Assembly (NCBI GenBank): GCA_937877295.1
Contig: CALFIV010000417.1
Location: forward strand, 1-7,712
Direction: 5' to 3'
From: an uncultured Clostridia bacterium
Lineage (GTDB): Bacteria > Bacillota_A > Clostridia > Christensenellales > CAG-138
Length of the DNA stretch: 7,712 nucleotides
Part shown: one piece after another, positions 5,877 through 7,712 of the stretch
Numbering within the stretch: the stretch's first letter is position 1
Layout of the letters: the number at the start of each line of letters is the position of its first letter
The notes under the pieces: generated by a model
Told to the model about the DNA's origin: nothing
Databases searched by the model: none
What the model saw: the letters and a program-made list of their open reading frames with translations, nothing else
Made by a program: the position numbers and the translations under genes

Positions 5877-6097
5877 GTGGCGCCTAAGTGGCAAGAAATC
5901 GGCGATTTGGCAATGTCGGTTTGCGGGCCCGTCCCCAGCGCCCTGCGCGCTGGACATCCGTTATGGGATATCCGCAGGTAGGAGGCCCGTCGCTCGGCGA
6001 GCGCCCGGCCACCCGAACCACAAACAAAAGGGTTGGCCCGCGAGACATTGCCAAATCGCCGATTTCTTGCCACTTAGGCGCCCCCTAGCTCACAGGT
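5864..6097. mobile_element. 234-bp MITE-like element with 54-bp inverted repeats
   Basis: The left arm 5864-5917 and right arm 6044-6097 are inverted copies with one mismatch (T5878 against C6083). Pairing continues imperfectly into the 126-bp centre (5920-5929 with about 6034-6043). Each arm holds inner palindromes (GGCGCC and AAATCG-G-CGATTT), and the centre has hairpins CCAGCGC/GCGCTGG (5935-5953) and CGCTCGGCGAGCG. There is no coding frame of its own, no promoter that I can find, and no clear target-site duplication. The size, long terminal repeats and lack of genes fit a non-autonomous transposable element; a structured RNA or an invertible segment are alternatives. The repeat arms are seen directly; the MITE label is inference. 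Confidence 0.6.
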
Positions 6098-6121
6098 CGG
6101 GGACTACGGAAGGCCGTGGCA

Positions 6122-6148
6122 TGACAGAAGGGGGGTGCCCTTCTGTCA
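6122..6148. repeat. GACAGAAGG-family hairpin, right copy
   Basis: TGACAGAAGGG and CCCTTCTGTCA form a perfect 11-bp stem around a 5-nt loop (6133-6137). It ends 17 nt before the PHP start codon and just upstream of its AGGGAG ribosome binding site, so in mRNA it could affect initiation. With the left copy it brackets the inverted-repeat element. Confidence 0.8.
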
Positions 6149-6165
6149 GGTAAGCAGGGAGCACC

Positions 6166-6378
6166 ATGCTGCGCATCGCCTGCGACACGCACGCGCACAC
6201 CATCTTCTCGCGCCATACCTACTCGACCGTGGAGGAGAACGTGCGCGCGGTCGCCAAGCAGGGCTTCGAGCTGCTGGCCGTGACGGACCACTTCTCGCCC
6301 ATGGTCAGCCCCGACCCCACGACCGGCACCGACCTGCGCGAGTACCAGCACTTTGTCAACTTTGACATGTGGCCGCGG
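6166..6378 (+). CDS. PHP-domain phosphoesterase, first 71 codons (cut at a join)
   Basis: ATG 6166 follows AGGGAG (6156-6161). The protein begins MLRIACDTHAHTIFSRHTYS, with the first PHP metal-binding motif H9-x-H11 and, at residues 40-42, the second motif T-D-H. The layout and HTYST spacing resemble the YcdX-type PHP hydrolases (about 240 residues), cytoplasmic metal-dependent phosphatases of uncertain substrate. Sense ends after QHFVNFDMWPR; beyond 6378 the frame is antisense to the exonuclease gene up to a stop at 6604-6606. The remaining PHP motifs are therefore absent and the gene is a fragment. Confidence 0.82.
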
Positions 6379-6390
6379 CCATGGGCTAGT
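6370..6390. other. Probable chimeric join 2, at a 12-bp palindrome
   Basis: The PHP reading from the left and the non-coding tail after the exonuclease stop (6397-6395, minus) meet at TGGCCGCGGCCA (6370-6381), a perfect palindrome. The palindrome lets the two strands join in inverted orientation. Genome rearrangement is the alternative. Confidence 0.55.
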
Positions 6391-6394
6391 GGCG

Positions 6395-7162
6395 CTACAG
6401 CTCTATGTCGAGTCGCACGGGGCAGTGGTCCGACCCGTACACGTCCGAGAGTATCGACGCACCCCTCACCTGGTCGGCGATGCGGTCGCTCACCAGGAAG
6501 TAGTCGATGCGCCAGCCGGTGTTGTTGGCGCGGGCGCGTCCCCGGTAGCTCCACCAGCTGTAGGCGCCCGTCTCGTCGGGGTGCAGCAGGCGGAAGGTGT
6601 CGGTGAGGCCGGAGTCCAGAAGCTTCCCAAAGCTCTCGCGCTCCTCGTCCGAGAAGCCGGCGTTGCCCCGGTTGGGACCGGGGTTCTTGAGGTCGATCTC
6701 CTCGTGGGCGACGTTGAAGTCGCCGCAGGTGACGACGGGCTTGTCCTGGGCCAGGCGTGCCAGGAACTCGCGGTAGCAGGCGTCCCAGGCCAGACGCACG
6801 TCTATGCGGCGCAGCCCGTCCTGCGCGTTGGGCGTGTAGACGTCCACGAACCAGTAGGTGGGGAACTCCAGCGCGCACACGCGACCCTCGTCGTCGGCCA
6901 CGGGACAGCCCGTCTGGCGGACCACCCGCAGCGGCTCCTCCTTCGAGAAGACGGCCGTGCCGGAGTAGCCCTTGCGCTCGGCATGGTTCCAGGTTTGGTG
7001 GTAGCCCTCGGGCTCGAACTTGAGGCCCTTGATCTGTGCCTCCTGCAGCTTGGTCTCCTGCAGACAGAGGAAATCGGGGTCCAGAACCCTGAAGGCTTCG
7101 TCGAAGGCCCCTTTGGAATGGCAGGCCCTCAATCCGTTGACGTTCCAAGATACGAGTTTCAT
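6395..7162 (-). CDS. xth: Exodeoxyribonuclease III (apurinic/apyrimidinic endonuclease)
   Basis: 255 residues, complete, typical length. It cuts 5' of abasic sites in double-stranded DNA and has 3'-5' exonuclease and 3'-phosphatase activity in base-excision repair. Endonuclease/exonuclease/phosphatase motifs are all present: WNVNGLRA (6-13), LQETKLQ with catalytic Glu36, YSGTAVFS (66-73), VYTPNAQ, GDFNVAHEEIDLKNP with Asp148 and Asn150, WWSYR then GWRIDYFL with Asp220, and GSDHCPV with Asp245-His246. The start ATG at 7162 is 6 nt after the stop of the RecG-like fragment and has only a weak AGG upstream, unlike other genes here. The first ~33 codons use AAA, GTA, TCT, TTG and AGG, while later codons are almost all G/C-ending, so the gene itself may be a mosaic of two species joined in the conserved Glu36 region. 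Confidence 0.95.
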   Translation of the reverse strand: MKLVSWNVNGLRACHSKGAFDEAFRVLDPDFLCLQETKLQEAQIKGLKFEPEGYHQTWNHAERKGYSGTAVFSKEEPLRVVRQTGCPVADDEGRVCALEFPTYWFVDVYTPNAQDGLRRIDVRLAWDACYREFLARLAQDKPVVTCGDFNVAHEEIDLKNPGPNRGNAGFSDEERESFGKLLDSGLTDTFRLLHPDETGAYSWWSYRGRARANNTGWRIDYFLVSDRIADQVRGASILSDVYGSDHCPVRLDIEL

Positions 7163-7168
7163 CCTGAT

Positions 7169-7312
7169 TTATGATATGTTCGAATAGTCTTTTATTTCCG
7201 TTTTCAGCCGCGCGAGGTTGTCGGCAAGTATAGTATTGCGGGCATCGCTCAGCAGAGGGTCATTCTCCAGCACGAGGGCAGCAGTCTGCCTTGCGTCAAC
7301 CAGCACCGGATT
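7169..7312 (-). CDS. recG: C-terminal fragment, probably ATP-dependent DNA helicase RecG
   Basis: About 48 codons end in DYSNIS and TAA (7171-7169). The stretch LVDARQTAALVLENDPLLSD, followed by a helix (ARNTILADNLARLKTEI), matches the RecG C-terminal pattern AR..A...L..DP.L, as I remember it from Bacteroidota. RecG remodels stalled replication forks and branched DNA. Upstream, the frame passes without a stop into thiI sequence at about 7313, in the middle of the thiI nucleotide-binding loop, so the fusion is artificial. Short fragment; moderate confidence. Confidence 0.5.
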   Translation of the reverse strand, partial: NPVLVDARQTAALVLENDPLLSDARNTILADNLARLKTEIKDYSNIS

Positions 7313-7320
7313 GTCGATGC
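7304..7320. other. Probable chimeric join 3, inside the ThiI PP-loop
   Basis: On the minus strand ThiI reads LLLSGGID, and the expected next residues are Ser-Pro-Val. The window reads Asn-Pro-Val and then RecG-like sequence in the same frame. ATCGACA and CCGGTG are plausible in both genes, so the switch lies within this short shared stretch. Confidence 0.6.
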
Positions 7321-7689
7321 CGCCGGACAAGAGCAGCGCCGCCTTGCCCCCGGTGCCCACCGGCATGCCGCCCACGGCGGGATACACCCGGCAGTACAGG
7401 TACGCCTGGTCCCGGATTTCGATGGATAGAATATGCTCCGGCTTGCGCACGTCCACCTTCAAATGGTCTTCATTGCGCATCAGCACATATTCGCCGATCT
7501 TCGCGTTGATCTGAGGCGAATCCAGGAAATAATGCTTGTCCGCCCGGCGGGCCTCCACCTTGAAGGTGCCGGATAAGCCCTGCATGAGCAAATTGGCCTG
7601 CTCGCAGATGCCCTCAAAATTGTCCTTTTCCATTTCCACCGCGGGGGCGATGGAATGCACGCCGAACACCTTGCTGACCCGCTGCATGC
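7313..7689 (-). CDS. thiI: tRNA 4-thiouridine synthase ThiI, internal fragment (THUMP domain to PP-loop)
   Basis: About 125 codons. ThiI uses ATP and persulfide sulfur to make 4-thiouridine at tRNA position 8 and supplies sulfur for thiamine thiazole synthesis. The fragment starts inside the N-terminal domain (RVSKVFGVHSIAPA), covers the THUMP domain (FKVEARRADKHYFLDSPQIN; VDVRKPEHILSIEIRDQAYL), then GMPVGTGGKAALLLSGGID, the start of the PP-loop that binds ATP. The ATG at 7687 is an internal Met, not a start: it abuts adapter sequence at 7690, and full-length ThiI has about 60-70 residues before this point. The rest of the catalytic domain is lost at the join near 7312. Codon use fits a Firmicute, possibly related to region A. 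Confidence 0.88.
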
Positions 7690-7712
7690 AGATCGGAAGA
7701 GCACACGTCTGA
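7690..7712. other. Illumina TruSeq adapter remnant at the contig end
   Basis: The final 23 bases, starting AGATCGGAAGAGCACACG, are identical to the start of the TruSeq read-1 3' adapter. They are library-preparation sequence, not genomic DNA; genuine sequence ends at 7689. Confidence 0.97.

Noticed and set aside
5918..6043. Invertible promoter in the centre of the inverted-repeat element
   Set aside because: I looked on both strands for -35/-10 pairs with 16-18 bp spacing and found none; TGGACA at 5952-5957 has no matching -10. Inversion itself is not excluded.
5873..6088. Two opposite-strand open frames (5873-6073 minus, 5888-6088 plus) with identical ends, MARNRRFGNV and DIAKSPISCHLGA
   Set aside because: Their likeness is forced by the 54-bp inverted repeats: each strand reads the same arms. 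There is no ribosome binding site, and their middles are unrelated.
5769..6148. CRISPR array or tandem repeat
   Set aside because: The two shared hairpins are not regularly spaced repeats with unique spacers, and no cas gene is present.
6353..7174. 273-codon plus-strand open frame opposite xth
   Set aside because: It is a mirror of the xth gene, with low-complexity Val/Gly/Ala-rich sequence and no motif. The same applies to the 309-codon frame at 6219-7148 on the minus strand.
7169..7687. Novel two-domain protein of 172 residues starting at ATG 7687
   Set aside because: The ATG is an internal thiI codon next to adapter sequence, and the C-terminal third belongs to another gene, so this is most likely an assembly artefact.

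Overview
This window looks like a chimeric short-read metagenome contig, probably from a gut-type community, rather than one piece of a single chromosome. Its last 23 bases (7690-7712) match the Illumina TruSeq adapter. Three points inside the window fuse genes in mid-domain: about 4541-4562, 6370-6390 and 7304-7320. A further join inside the exonuclease gene near 7031-7075 is possible. All lineage assignments below are inferences from protein resemblance, codon use and ribosome binding sites.

Region A (1 to about 4560) is coherent and looks like a moderately GC-rich anaerobic Firmicute (Clostridia). On the left, on the minus strand, is the start of an aconitase-family hydratase (YbhJ-like). 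Divergent to it is a tight operon: citC (citrate lyase ligase), a citX-citG fusion (citrate lyase prosthetic-group synthesis and transfer) and a LysR-type regulator. The 280-bp space between the divergent genes holds two good sigma-A promoters facing away from each other. A perfect 21-bp palindrome lies about 60-65 bp upstream of both predicted start sites, the classical position for a LysR-type activator. A bidirectional terminator separates lysR from a convergent small zinc-ribbon protein gene. That gene is divergent from a lipoprotein gene whose mature part begins like a metallophosphoesterase and is cut off at the first join. The citrate lyase structural genes citDEF are not in the window.

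Region B (about 4541-6378) is high-GC and looks Actinobacterial (Coriobacteriia-like). It holds the 5' end of a probable transposase gene on the minus strand with its own promoter and hairpins, then the C-terminal half of a type I restriction specificity subunit (hsdS), then a small Cys-rich protein. Next comes a striking 234-bp element with 54-bp inverted repeats, bracketed by two hairpins of a GACAGAAGG family, and then the first 71 codons of a PHP-domain phosphoesterase.

Region C (about 6380-7312, minus strand) carries a complete exodeoxyribonuclease III gene (xth) directly after the probable C-terminus of RecG. The xth start lacks a strong Shine-Dalgarno sequence and its first ~33 codons differ in composition from the rest. 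Region D (about 7312-7689, minus strand) is an internal piece of thiI running into the adapter.

The best biology is in region A: a self-contained, probably LysR-controlled citrate-lyase activation locus divergent from an aconitase-like hydratase. The inverted-repeat element in region B also deserves attention. Gene neighbourhoods that cross the joins should not be interpreted.
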